DNA from: Diphasiastrum complanatum
Taxonomy: Eukaryota; Streptophyta; Lycopodiopsida; Lycopodiales; Lycopodiaceae
Assembly (NCBI GenBank): GCA_029204225.1
Contig: MU832225.1
Coordinates: 17,520-81,519 of the forward strand
Length of the DNA: 64,000 nt
Direction: 5' to 3'
The notes under the pieces are model-generated. The model saw nothing but the letters and a program-made list of their open reading frames with translations, did not search any database and was not told where the DNA came from. Below, piece after piece: positions 1-14,164 of this stretch; position 1 is the stretch's first letter, and every line of letters begins with the position of its first letter. The position numbers and the translations under genes were made by a program.

Positions 1-792
1 GTAGAAAAGGGTCTTCCATAAACTTCTGAGGTTTGAACCATGTGATAAGGGCTCGTTTAACATTCTCAAAATCGCAGGTATACCACATAATCTTAGTGCT
101 AATGGATCATCGCTGACAACAAACCCTGTCATACTGTTTCATCGCTAATAGATACTTTTCAATTAATGTATCGATTGGCATAGCATGTGAATGATGGCCA
201 ACAACTTATCTATGGCCAGATCATCACAATTTTATAGAAGGATTTCATATATATTCGATGGTATGATGGCACCGCTTATAACTACCAACTGGCCGTAGAC
301 ATGAAACGCGATTAATCACATTACTAGCTTCTGATTTCTGAGAAAATCATGCACTCATAACTTGCATGCATTGATTGCATATTGAATACTTATTCTATGC
401 ATGGTTTGATGTGGTTGGCCGCCCGACAAGAGTCCTCAATTTCGCGTTGATGGTCTTTGATAATCATAAGTATTGAGCATATGATAATGGTAATAAGACG
501 TATATGAGGATACAAATACTATCACTGTATGTGATAGCATATTGCTACAACTGTTAATGCTTCTATGAAACACTGAAGATTACTATGAGCACTATGATGA
601 TCATTGTAACTAATACCTTCTATCGTTTGCTAGAAATTTGATCAAGGAGATGATATATGATAATAATGTATGTATGAGTTAGATTGATGTAGTTATTATT
701 CTAGGAATGTGATGAGGATTATTAGAATGTTACACATGCTTTAACCTGGTTCTTTGGTTTGAACACATTAGTACATAAGGAGGATATCGCTT
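1..792. other. AT-rich region without recognisable gene
   Basis: I see no coding stretch, RNA gene or repeat that I can name here. It ends where similarity to the LTR of the first copia element begins, so it is flanking DNA of unknown kind or the replaced 5' part of that LTR. Confidence 0.5.
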
Positions 793-1138
793 AATCTTAT
801 CTCTTCTCTATCTCATTTCATGCTTATACATGGTTCTCTTGGGTTCTACTATCCATTGGTGCACTATCTTGGTGATTGCTTGCAATTCTATGTATAGAAT
901 GATCATTTATTGTTATTTTCGGATCCACACGTGCGAAATACAGTAGCTTGCTGGTTTTGTATGAACATCAGTAGTACTTTATCATTTCATTCAAGTTTGA
1001 TCAAGTTCTATTAATGTTTGCATCTCATTTTGTGTGTAGATGCTGATTTTTCTACATTGGTGAGATTGGTAGTGTATTTCTTTTTTCTAACCAAAGATCA
1101 TTTAAGTAGATTGGATCTTAAGGATTTAAAATCTTTCA
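793..1138 (+). repeat. 5' LTR of copia 1, 5'-truncated
   Basis: This stretch matches 5117-5457, the 3' half of the downstream LTR, and ends in TTTCA. The first ~300 bases of the LTR are absent. The primer site after 1138 is too degraded to call. Confidence 0.85.
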
Positions 1139-1715
1139 GTATTTCAGGTTATGAATAAGGAAATCTATCATTGATTTGGTGAAGATATCAAGTCTAGAGC
1201 ATGCTAGAGAGGATTCTACACCAAAATCGAGTTTTTTGCTTTTGTAGATTGGATCTTTTGTAGATCAAAACCCTATATAGGTTTATAAACTTGATAAATT
1301 CTGACTTTTGAATTCACATACTGGATTTGGCCGATTTTTGGATCATTGGATCAGCCTAAGTGGTGGCTAATAAATTGCATATCAAATTTTCAACATTTGC
1401 ATGTAGATTTGGAGTAGTCAATTTTTTGTGATTTTGTCAAAACCCTAATTTTGATCTCTAGATAGTGAGGTTGCTGGACTTCATTTGAGTGTGTTTCAAT
1501 CTTAGGAAGTGGCAAAAGTCATTAGATTGAGAATAGATCATAGGTTGATCAAGATTCCATGATTCTATGTGTTGATTTGCTTGATATAAGTGCTAGAGGA
1601 GAATTTTTGAGATAGTTTCAAATCTTGGTGATTTCTTTTGAAAGAATTTGTTGTTGTTCAAAGGAGTGCTTTTTGCATTGAAACATGTTGAAAGAGAAGA
1701 TCAGGTCATTGCTAC

Positions 1716-2060
1716 ATGGCAACCTCAATTGGAGTCATGTTGGAAGCCAATGATAGGCTTACCTCAAGTAACTATTCATTGTGGAAAGTGAGGATGGAGT
1801 CACTTCTTGAGATGAATGATGTTTTGGATATTGTTGTAGGTTTGGAGGAGAGACCAGCAACACAACAAGATCAATTGAGGTATGACAAGAGGGCCAAGAA
1901 GGCTCTACACATTATAAAGATGAATGTTACCAATGAACTTCTCAAGGAAGTTGGTAAGTGCACATCATCTTTGGAAGCTTGGAATTCATTGAAGAAGCTC
2001 TATGCTTCTATTGTGGCATCAAAGGACGAAGAAGAGAGATCAAGGAGACAAGCAAGATAA
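1716..2060 (+). pseudogene. Copia 1 gag, truncated
   Basis: The reading frame opens with MATSIGVMLEAND and continues through the UBN2-type gag core (NYSLWKVRMESLL, then KKALHIIKMNV), which in the family packages element RNA in virus-like particles. It matches the gag at 24126 and at 42523. After about 105 residues the frame jumps by deletion from mid-gag into the acidic linker before the protease, so the gag C terminus and the zinc knuckle are gone. Confidence 0.85.
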
Positions 2061-2065
2061 TCTTA

Positions 2066-4800
2066 CTCTTGATGAGGATGTCTTGGATGTTCAAGATGCA
2101 AATGATGATGATTTTGTGATGTCTTCGTATATGCTTGCTAATGATGGAGATCTAGATCCTTGGTGGATTGATAGTGGAGCAAGTTCACCCATGACCTTTC
2201 ACAAAGAGTACTTCACTTCTTTGTTGGCATATGGAGATGACAAGAGGGTGATCTACACGGCCAATGACGGTGAGTGTGCAATCAAAGGGATTGTCACAAT
2301 TCCTATTTCTCTTCATTTGGAGGATGCCTTGTTTATTCCATCTATTACCAAGAATCTGCTTAGTGCGAGCCAAATGCTAAGTAAAGGCCTCAAGGTGGAG
2401 TTTGATGGAGATGCTTGTTTGATCAAAAGGAAGGATGTCCTGGTTGGAAAAGGTAAAAGACATGGGAACTTTTTCAAACTAGATGCTTTTGTTATTGCTA
2501 ACCAAGTTGGATGTGTTGCAAGAACCAATTTTTCACAAAGATCAAGTGCTTGAGGAGTGACAATGGTGGTGAGTACATATCTAACAAGTTCAAGGCCTTT
2601 TGTGATGAGCATGGAATCAAGAGGGAGTATACAACATCAAGGACCCCACAACAAAATGGAGTGGCTGAAAGGAAGAATAGGACTTTATGTGAAAGTGATA
2701 AAGCTATGAGGTTAAGTGCTAATCTTGACAAACCATTTTGGGATCCAGCTTTGTTTGTGCCAATTTCTTGTACAATAGGTGGCCGAGTGCTATTTTGGAT
2801 GGAAGGACACCTTTTGAGATGCTATTCAAGAGGAGGCTGAGTGTCAACTTTCTAAGAACCTTTGGATGCAAATGCTATGTCAACATTACTCTTGATGATA
2901 GGACCAAGGAGGGTCCATCTTCAAGAAGAGGTATTTTTGTTGGATATAGTGAGGTGAGTAAAGCTTACAAGGTTTACATTCCTTCTACTAACAAAGTGAT
3001 TGTTGGTAGAGATGTCATTTTTGATGAGGGGAACAATCCAAAAGTGTCTTCAAGCATGATTGATGGTAGTGTGGATGGATCTAACATTCTTGATGTTGAT
3101 GAGAAGGATCCTACTTTGGATGGTGATGATGATGGTGTTTCATCAAGTCAAAAGCCAAGGAGAACATCAAGAGAAAGACAAGTACCTTCAAGGCTCACAT
3201 ATGATCAAAAGGATAAGCAAGTAGTTTCTAGAAATTATGTTGCTTTCCTAACCTCTTTAGATGAGGCTACAAGTGTAGATCAAGCAAGGAAAGAAGAGGA
3301 GTGGATCCAAGCAATGGATCTTGAGTATCAAGCTCTTATGAAGAATGGAACAGGGAGATTGGTGGAGTTGCCTAAGGACAAGAAAGCTATTGGATGCAAA
3401 TGGATCTTCAAGGTGAAGACAAACTAATATGGATCTCTCAACAAGTACAAGGCAAGATTAGTGGCAAAAGGATATGCTCAACAACAAGGGCTTGACTATG
3501 ATGAGACCTTTGCACCCATGGCAAAGATGGTAAGTATTCGAGTCATCATTTCACTTGCTACACTTTATGGATGAGATCTATGGAAAATGGACATTTCAAA
3601 TGCATTCTTGAATGGTAATCTTGAGGAGGAAGTGTACATGGAGCAATCCGAGAGCTACATTTTATCAACAAAGCCAAATCATGTGTGTCTTTTACAAAAG
3701 AGTTTGTATTGCCTTAAGCAAGCACCAAGGAGGTTGTATGCTAACCTTAACATTTTTTTACTCTCTCAAGGCTTTGTTATGAGTGAATATGATCATTCAA
3801 TTTATTATAGGTTTGCTGAAAATTATGTTACCATCTTGCTAATCTATGTGGACGATATCATCTTGAGTGGCGGAGACAATCAAGATGTGAAGGATATCAA
3901 GAATGTTGTTAAGAAGGAGTTTGAGGTGCATGATCTTGGTAATTTGCATTAAATTTTGGGAATATAAGTCATTAAATCTTCTCAAACTACTTTCATTTGT
4001 CAAGAGAAGTATGTTAATTCTATTCTAGAAATATTTCATATGGAAGATGCAAAAGCTATTGATACACCTATGGAGTCTCATGTAAAGCTAACTATAAGAG
4101 GTAATGAAAGATCCTTCGAGGACATTACTCTCTATAGGAAGCTAGTTGGTTCACTCATCTATCTAACCATTACTAGACCAGATCTAAGCTATTGTGTTGG
4201 AAGATTGAGTCGATTCATGCAAGATCCTAGTGAGGAGCGTTGGAAGCTAGGAAAGCGAGTTTTGAGGTACATCATTGGAACTCAAGATTTTGGCATATTG
4301 TATGAGGGATCATAGCCTAATATTTTTGGATTTTTAGATTCAGACTATGCTGGAGATGTAATGGATAGGAAATCCATTAGTTCTTATTGTATTTTCATAG
4401 GTGATGGAGCTATATCATGGATGTCGAAGAAACAAGCCACTATCTCATTGTTATCTAGTGAGGCCGAGTACAAAGCTCTTACACATTACACAAAGGAGAT
4501 GGTATGGATCAAGAGAATGATCAAGGATATTCACTTGTTGGATTTTTCAAAGAGCCCAATCATCGTTTGTGACAATCAATCAGCCCAAAGACTGGCATCC
4601 AATCCTATCTTTCATGCTAGGAGCAAGCATATTGAGATACAATATCACTTTGAAGGGAGCAAGTCATTGCAAAGGAGATGAAGCTTCAACATGTGTCTTC
4701 AATGAAATGTGTAGCTGATATCTTCACCAAAGCATTGGGAAAGGACTTGTTCATGAAGCATAGGACTTCACTTGGAGTGCTATCAAAGTCTATGCTAAAA
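2066..4800 (+). pseudogene. Copia 1 pol remnant (protease, integrase, RT, RNase H)
   Basis: The aspartic protease is visible around 2160 (WWIDSGAS). The integrase starts abruptly near 2535, so the zinc-binding part and the first catalytic Asp are deleted. The second Asp (SDNGGEY) and the catalytic Glu region (PQQNGVAERKNR) remain. Reverse transcriptase follows (AIGCKWIFK at about 3390, then YVDDIILSGG near 3847), then RNase H (SSEAEYKAL near 4450, ARSKHIEI near 4618). The frame changes or stops at about 2552, 2840, 3427, 3952, 4315 and 4681. No functional polymerase can be made. Confidence 0.9.
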
Positions 4801-4816
4801 CTAGTTGAAGAGGGAG

Positions 4817-5459
4817 TGTGAAAGATTCAACTAGACATTTTGCTATAATTTCATATTCGGCATATTGAGGCCAAAACTTGTTTTAGACTTAGAGATTGAC
4901 TTTTCAAAGCTCATTAGTCTAAATGTCATTTGAATAAACACTTTTTGAAAGTGTGAGAAAGTTAGAATGCGAGTTTGAGTAGATTCAACTTTGAATAATT
5001 GGGTACACTAAATCTAGACCCAAAAATAGTAGGGTTAGCATTTTGGTGGGAAAGCCAAGTGGCCAAATAGGGTTTGGACCTGTTAGAAAAGGATGTAACT
5101 TATGGAGAGAGCAATCGTCTTTCTTCTCTATCTCATTTCATGCTTATACATGGTTCTCTTGGGTTCTACTATCCATTGGTGCACTATCTTGGTGATTGCT
5201 TACAATTCTATGTGTAGAATGATCATTTATTATTATTTTTGGATCCACACGTGTGAAATACAGTAGCTTGCTAGTTTTGTGCGGATAGGAACAATATTTT
5301 ATCATTTCATTCAAGTTTGATCAAGTTCTATTAGTGTTTGCATCTCATTTTGTGTGTAGATGCTGATTTTTCTACATTGGTGAGATTGGTAGTGTATTTC
5401 TCTTTCTAGCCAAAGATCATTTACGTAGATTGGATATTAAGGATCCGAAATATTTCACA
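4817..5459 (+). repeat. 3' LTR of copia 1
   Basis: It opens with TGTGAAAG and closes with TTTCACA, the short inverted ends of plant copia LTRs. A fragment of the same LTR family is at 60513-60658. Confidence 0.85.
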
Positions 5460-5460
5460 G

Positions 5461-7085
<1,625 letters not shown>

Positions 7086-8700
7086 AGACTTATAAAAGAC
7101 CTAATTTGGTAGTCAGTAGGATCAGAATTGCTTCACGATAAGTTTTTATTGTACAAATCTTTCATATTAAAGAGTTTTACCAAAACAATACAAAATTTGT
7201 AAAATTAGTACTGACACTAGTGCAGCTCAATACAGTGTTGGTTCACTTGAAACTTCTTAAAGATTCCATCTATATTAAAGTCATTGTTAACATCTTCAAA
7301 GTGAACTTGAGGAGTATCTCGTTACTACTGATCTATATTCAAGAAGTCTTATCATGTTACAAGTAGAAAGTACCAACAAGGAGTACCAAAACATCATATA
7401 GAGGTAGTACCCTAACTATTATACACAAGTAGTACCAGAATGGTAGAAAGTACCTGCAAGTAGTACCAAAGCATTATATACAAATAAAACAATACAAAAT
7501 TAGTACCCGACACTGGTGCAGCTCAATACAATGTTGGTTCACTCGAAACTTCTTAAAGATTCCTTCTACATTAAAGTCATTCTTAACATCTTCAAAGTGA
7601 ACTTGAGGAGTATTTTCGTTACCACCGATCTATATTCAAGAAGTCTTATCGTGTTACAAGTAGAAAGTACCAACATGTAGTACCAAAGCATCATATACAG
7701 GTAGTACCAAAGTATTGTACATAGGTAGTATCATGAAGATAGAAAGTACCTGCAAGTAGTACTAAAGCATCATATATAGGTAGTCCCAAAGTACCAAATC
7801 ATCTTATAGTACCACAGTACTAAGCATGCAGAAAGTACAAGAACCTTAATCGGTAGTTTGGAGGATCGAAATTGTTGTACGATTGGTTCAAATAGCACCA
7901 ACCTTTGGTACTCAAAAGTTTCTAGAATACGTAAACATTACAAAAATAGTACAAATCTTGTAAAATTGGTAGTAACTAATGCTTAGATTCTACCAATTGG
8001 TAAACAACAATAAAATAGTACCAAAAAGACCAGAATGGATTGTAAGCAAGCTGCGAACACACAAAAATATAACAAAAAAAGTACCAAACTTGATAGTTTT
8101 ATGGGTAAAATAGAGACACGAGAAGTCTAAATAGTACCAATTTGATAGACTTTAAAATAAAAATGAGACACTTAGTATAAAAGACCTAATTTGGTAGTCA
8201 ATACAATCAGAATTGGTTCATGATAAGTTCTTGTAATATGAATTTTTCATATTAAAGAGTTTTATCAAACAAAAATAGTACCAAAACAGTACAAAATTTG
8301 TAAAATTAGTACCTTGCAGCTCAATACAGTGTGGATTCACTCAAAACTTCTTAACGATTCCTTCTGCATTAAAGTCATTGTTTACATCTTCAAAGTGAAG
8401 TTGAGAAGTATTCTCGTTACCACTAATCTATATTCAAGAAGTCTTATCATGTAACAGGTAGAAAGCACCAACAGGTAGTACCAGAGCATCATATAGAAGT
8501 AGTACCAAAGTATCATACACAGATAGTATCTGAACGGTAGAAAGTATCTACGGGTAGTACCAAAGCATCATATACAGGTAGTACCAAGGCATCTTATAGT
8601 ACCAAAGTACTAAACATGCAGAAAGTACAAGAACCTTTATTGGTAGTCTGGAGAATCAAAATTGTTACACGATAGGTTCAAATAGTACACCAAATTGGTA
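7086..8700. repeat. Tandem repeat tract rich in GTACC
   Basis: A ~200-base unit beginning near the words AAATTTGTAAAATTAGTAC and containing CAATACAGTGTTGGTTCAC recurs at about 7200, 7495 and 8300. Between these blocks are short direct repeats of the type GTAGTACCAAAGCATCATAT. I see no coding potential. It separates two minus-strand copia fragments. Confidence 0.8.
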
Positions 8701-10606
8701 TTATTGCTGAAGAGCAACGTATCATCCACGTATAAGATGATGATGATGAAAGATTGCTACACTGACTTGGAATAGACGTTGCAATCAGCAGTGCTTGGCT
8801 TGAATCCTTGTTCGATGACGAGTGTGTTGATCCTCTAAAACCAAGCTCTGACAGACTGTTTCAAGCCGTAAAGTGCTTTGTGGAGTTTACAGACATGATT
8901 CTTCATACCTTCCAGAACGTATCCTTCGGGCTGGATCATGTAGATGTATTCTTGTATAACTCCATTCAGATAGGTTGTTTGTACATCAAGTTGATGTACC
9001 TCGAGGTCAGCAGTTGTCGCATAAGACAAGAGTGCTCGGATCGACGAATGCTTGACTACTGGACTGAAAGTCTTGCTGTAGTCGACGTTGGGAATCTGAG
9101 TGAATCCTCGTGCTACCAGTCTTTCCTTCTTTCGATCAATTGCTCCGTTGGCATTGTATTTGATCTTAAAGGTCCATTTGCAATCAATAATATTGTAGCC
9201 AATAGGAGGTTTGACTAGTGATTACGTCTAGTTCTTGACCAGAGAGGAATACTCTCTATCCATAGCTTCTCTCCAGAGATCAGAGTCTGGTTGGCTAAGT
9301 GCCTCTTTGACTGTCGTCGGTTCTTGTATCAAGAGACATGTAGACTCAGGAGTATACTTTGTGGGTTGTGTGTGCACTCGGCTTGATCTTCTGGGAGGAT
9401 TCGACTGATGAACCACTCTTGGGACTTGTTGTTAGATAGCAAGCAACATCTTCGTCTAATTCGTTGTCAAAAAGTGGGTCGACAATGGACACGTCTAACT
9501 TGACAGATAGGTAATTCAACTTTATCACGAGGATAGTCGAGATCAAGAACAATAGATTGTCTAGACATTTGTTGTACTTCAGCATGATTCAAGTGACCAA
9601 GTCTATAATGCCAAAGTAAACTTTTATTTGCATGAATAGAAGTACTGAGCACCTGACTAGAAGCAGAAAAGAAATGACTTTATTTATACAAGTATCCATG
9701 CCTCTTTTCGAGTGCTATGGTCTTGCCTGTCCTATCAACTACTTTGCACTGATCACATTCAAATTTGTGCTATCCTGGTTTCTGGTCTGGCTTTGATTGC
9801 TTCGGATATTTCTTCTTATTCTGCTTAGTCATGCTCTTGTTGGTGTATATAGCGTGAGAATCAGCTGAGGAACTTGAGGCTTTGTTCCTCCACATTTCTT
9901 CCTGCAACAACATAGTAATGACTCTTGAAAGAGTTAGTTTTGGATGTGTCATGATGATCATCACCCAGCTGTCGTATGAGCTTGGCAAGCTTGTAAGCAA
10001 TTGCATCATTGTGTCTTGATCGTCTATGACAGATCTGACAGTGGCCATTTGCCTTAGCATGTTCTTCAATTGATTGATTTGATTCTGCAGGGAATCACCA
10101 TTCGCCATCTTGAGGGAGTAAAATTTCTTCCTGAGATGTAGCTTGGAAGCTATATCTCACACTTCATATAGTGTGCTCAAGATGTCCCAGACTTCCTTCA
10201 ATGTCTGGGCCTCGGATACATAGCCAATCTGGGTATCCATAATGTTTAGGATGATCAGCGCGAAAGCCTTTCCATCCTTCAGCTTCCATCAGGCAATTGC
10301 TACGTCATCTGCTTCGGGTTTTCCTTCTGCACCTGTAACAACGTCATACAATTTTTTAGCCATTAGTACAATTTTCATCTTAAATTTCCACATATGGTAA
10401 TTGGTTCCATCAAGCTTGTCCATGATGGGACTAGATTTCCCTTGGGAATCTATGTGGAAGATTAGTCTAAGTGATAGGAAAAACTATCAGTGACTTAAGT
10501 ATGAAAATCCGGTACTGAATTACAGAACAAGAAGACAACTACTCTATCGGCTAGTAGAGTCTTGTACTATGGAAGTTTATCAGGCTACAAAAATGAGCTC
10601 TGATAC
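8701..10606 (-). pseudogene. Copia 3 gag-pol remnant
   Basis: On the minus strand, a gag fragment (about 10470-9770; UBN2-like, with LLTSLPSSYDSW) is followed by the pre-integrase domain (LLWHYRLGHLNHAEVQ, near 9610). Next come the linker before RT (9416-9228) and RT pieces (ALYGLKQSVRAW near 8845; YVDDTLLF readable near 8740). The integrase core and RNase H are absent. Frames are broken repeatedly. This is a different copia family from copia 1, 4 and 7. Confidence 0.8.
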
Positions 10607-10608
10607 CA
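10597..10608 (-). other. Primer-binding site of copia 3
   Basis: The reverse complement of these bases is TGGTATCAGAGC, the initiator-Met tRNA primer site of plant copia elements, next to the LTR end at 10609. Confidence 0.85.
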
Positions 10609-11290
10609 TGTTGGAGAAAGACGGTGTGTGAGTGTGAGAAACAAAAATAGCTCGAAAAGAAAACGAACACGATTAGAAGCGAACTCAAAACTCGAACAAG
10701 AAATGAATACGAACAGAAAGTGTTCGTGCGCAGTGAAATGAGCTATATTACTCTCTCCCTAAGCATGACTACGCCTATAAAAAACGAACATAACATTAGT
10801 GATAGAAATCATGATTGATCTAATTACATAGCCAAACATTAATAAAACATCAGAAGAATAATTTGTCATGAACAACTAGACAAATTATTAGTTGCGAATG
10901 ATTTGCGAAGGACTAGATAGAGCTTGACTGATAATCAGTCATGTATTAGTCGCCAAAGGCAAGACTAAATGTTAGTCGTCAATAGCTAGACTAATAATAA
11001 TTCACTAACAATAGATTACCAGATTGAGCAACAAGAGAGTCAGGTAGAATGAAGAAAAACATAGCAATATCAACACAAATCTGAACGTAGAACAACAAAG
11101 CTGTTATCAGATTAAGTATAGCAAAATATACATGTCAATAATGCTGCGGAGCACAAGACAATAGCGGATGAAACTGCGTGCTCTAAAAGCTAATTCAATC
11201 TATAAGAAAAGGATGAACCTACTATTGACAATACAAAAGAATCAATGCGCAAAGCATCTACTTCGTCTATCTCTGATAAGCTTTTGATGC
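10609..11290 (-). repeat. 5' LTR of copia 3 (far end approximate)
   Basis: The LTR begins next to the primer site with + strand TG. It shares short stretches (for example AGCTCGAAAAGAAAA) with the copia 2 LTR but is otherwise diverged. I could not fix its outer end precisely. Confidence 0.55.
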
Positions 11291-11599
11291 AATTATTTTT
11301 ACATGAAATTTATTAGAAATCATACACTACATCCAATATGTCTTATTGGAAGTACTCTTTTTTCTAATGACTCACAATGAAGTACATGATTTGAATAATT
11401 TTGCTTTCAATCAAGCACTTACACATGAAGGTCTATTAAAAGTAAAAAGAACAAAGCTTCATGCTTTATGCTCATGATGATTATCCTTGTGATTTTTCAA
11501 ATATTCCTTACACACATACATGTACATAGGTTAGATATTTAGCTCTTTCATATCTATGCATATTCATGACATAATTATTCTATACGGAGTTCTAACATT

Positions 11600-12575
11600 T
11601 TTTCAATATATAAAAAATTGATTTTTAAAACATGAGTTATGTGCTATTAGTGTGGTAAATAGTGTAGTTTTTTTTTATTGAGAATACTTCACTTGTATTC
11701 CTTATATGGTTTGGTTGCGAAAGATGGACCTCATTAATCCGGTATGTAGTAATGTGTAGTAATGTGACATTCACTTTGATTTTGGTGTAGTGATGTGACA
11801 TTTTAATTACTTTTCTAGCTTATCACTTTGTTGTTTGAATGATATAGATAGACATGAAGTTATTTTTGTGTAGGCTTACCAACCTATATTAAGATAATAT
11901 ACTATACAATGCTTAGCAATAATGGTAGTATATAAGGTGGCTCCAAGCTTAACTTTGGTGACATGTGGCACTTGAACGTGCCTACAATGACATGTGACTA
12001 TAAGCCTATCTATAATGACATGTGGCTCCAATAGTTCCCAAAAAAAATTACCTAGCTATACTTGCATCCTAGTTGCTAATTATGCTTAAGTGTTTACAAA
12101 AATATCTCTTCCTCATTTTTCCTACCAATTGGAATAGGCTTCTATAAACTCATGGGTCGAAAGCCTATTGATGGCCACTCAAATTCTAATACATACCGTA
12201 GAAAAACATGTTTTGTATCTTATTAGGTGAATTTTGCATTTATTTGAGGCAAGAACCATGTTGGAATTTTGATTGGCGGATTGCGATTTGTATTCAACAT
12301 TTTTAACTCCCTTAAAGATCTTCATGGCTTTACACAAGTTTAGTTGGAGCCTTATATGTCATCTTGTCACCTTACTAGAATAGATCATGGAATTCCCAAG
12401 GTGATGCAATTTTTTTAGCATAAGCCCCAAGATACAGTAGAAATTGCTAACATTAGTCCCTCAATGTGAAGCTTGATCAAGAAAAGCATCAAGTTGTAGG
12501 CCTAAAGCCCACTCTAACTATAATCGTGAAGGTAATTGTAAGAAGATTGGTGCCGTTATTAGTTAAACAATCGGA
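11600..12575 (+). repeat. Left arm of long inverted repeat around the Y/T1 module
   Basis: This stretch reads, with many indels, as the reverse complement of 17085-17975. Examples are AAACATGAGTTA near 11630 against its complement near 17940, GGCTTCTATAAACTCATG near 12145 against 17505, and CATCAAGTTGTAGGCC near 12488 against 17160. No gene is seen in it. Confidence 0.6.
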
Positions 12576-12579
12576 TATG

Positions 12580-12910
12580 GTTTTATTTGAGGATTGAGCA
12601 TATTTGATAATGTGAGCAATGCAATCACTACGTTGGACATCTCATTAGCATATAATTTATCTAGAGGCCTTTTTAAATTGGATGTAAAAAAGGCATTTGA
12701 CATACTAACTTGGGAGTTTTTGTTTTCTTCTTGTAGATGATTTTCGAAGTCTCCTATATATCTTATATAGTGAAGTCTATTTTTTAGTAGCTCATTTATA
12801 TTAGTTCAAGTCAATGAAAGCTCTCTAGTGATGTGAGACAGGTCGTCCACTTTCTCTTTACATTCTATTGCTACTTAGCCTTTGATGTTTATCTTCATGC
12901 TACATTCATA
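12580..12910 (+). pseudogene. LINE/L1-type reverse transcriptase scrap
   Basis: A short frame reads LFKLDVKKAFDILTWEFL near 12665-12720, the first-Asp motif region of L1 reverse transcriptases. Weaker matches to the following palm motifs lie near 12800-12870 with stops. It sits directly before the surviving part of gene Y and probably replaced its 5' exons. Confidence 0.6.
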
Positions 12911-12956
12911 AGATGAGCATTTTGTTGAATAGGAATTTATGAGAATGATTTCAAGC

Positions 12957-13955
12957 ATCAACTTCTTTTAAATTATACCAAGGAAATATTGCAAGCCATG
13001 CTAATGATGAATCCAAATCTATGGAGGAGTCGAAATGTCTTTTCAATTTGCCTGTATATTATATTAATGACGATGTATATTTTACTACTGCTGATTTATG
13101 TAAATTTTTTGACTATCGTGAGGATGAGGTTCTATGTTTATTATCCGGCACAATTTCCAAATTCTCCGACTTTGTAGATTTTGAAACAGATGACCTTGTT
13201 GCTGGTATTGATTTTGATGATGAGGAGGGACTTATGACCAGTGAAGAATGCCTGAATAAGACTTTATTAAATATAGCTGAGGATGGGCGAGGCAGACCAT
13301 CCGATGAAGAATTCACGGCATTTCAATCCCAGATGGGCTTCCCTCATCCATCATTAATGCATTTCACTAATGATTCCTCTTCAGTACGTGGTCATTATAT
13401 TGTTCATCCTAATCTGGTTGCTGCTGCCGATGAAGAATGTGTAAGTGTTTAATCGTCCTTGCATTTGCATGTTTTCAATCACTGAATGTATTTTTGCTAA
13501 CATATTTCCTATTGCAGGATGCTCTCATAATAGATGATTTTGCTATGAGACGAGGTGGTTTCAGACAACATGCATCCTCGTTCCAGAGGGACAGTGGACT
13601 GGGCCACTATCTTAGGCATTTCCTGAAGAATGAGATCTGTATTGCTCATTCCAAGATGAGCCTAGTTGGGGAGAGTCTTATAATGGCAGTTAAAGCTTTA
13701 TCATTTTATCTAGGAGGACATAAATTTGTTAAGACGAATAAGATCATTTTTGTCAAAAGATCTTATGTTTTGAACATTTTAGGCTTTACTGATGGGAATG
13801 TTCCTTTAAGGAGCTCCCATTATTCATTGTATTCCACTTATATTGAGCTTAGTGGAAATAAGGATAATGCACATTTATTAGATGCATACGCTAGCAGAGA
13901 ATTTCTTCATGACAATACTGCCATAGAATCTGATACAAGATTTGATGATGAATAG
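12957..13955 (+). CDS. Gene Y, copy A (unknown function, 5'-truncated)
   Basis: Two exons, 12957-13440 and 13518-13955, are joined by a 77-base intron with GTAAGT and TTGCAG ends that keeps the frame. The first Met is at 13021, but the frame is open from 12957, and copy B has upstream exons missing here. The product is about 310 residues and acidic in the middle (IDFDDEEG), with a conserved block MRRGG...LGHYLRHFLKNEI...AHSK...VKALSFYLGGHKF. I see no membrane segment and no known catalytic motif. It converges on T1 with a 210-base gap. The homologue at 55537-56966 keeps the same intron position and the same partner, which argues for a real protein. Function is not assigned. Confidence 0.65.
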
Positions 13956-14164
13956 TTGACACTTTGTATTTTGGTATAATACAATCAATACATTTACATT
14001 GGGTATTTCTCCTCTCTTGTTCAATGAATTTGCAAAGCAATTCTGAACATGTCATGATTTGATGACAATGATGATTTTCTACTCATCAATCATCTAATTT
14101 TCTCTTTCTGTATGAACTTGCATGCTTTTCTAAACTTGGTGTATTGTGTGGACTTTGTTATATG

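Larger units (their letters stand above)
793..5459 (+). mobile_element. Copia LTR retrotransposon 1, decayed
   Basis: The element has a 5' LTR (793-1138, its own 5' half missing), a long leader, gag and pol remnants, and a 3' LTR (4817-5459). The two LTR copies are clearly alignable but differ at many sites, so the insertion is not recent. Domain order is gag, protease, integrase, reverse transcriptase, RNase H, which is the Ty1/copia order. A purine-rich tract (gaagagggag) lies just before the 3' LTR. Large internal deletions and several stops make it non-autonomous. Confidence 0.9.
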
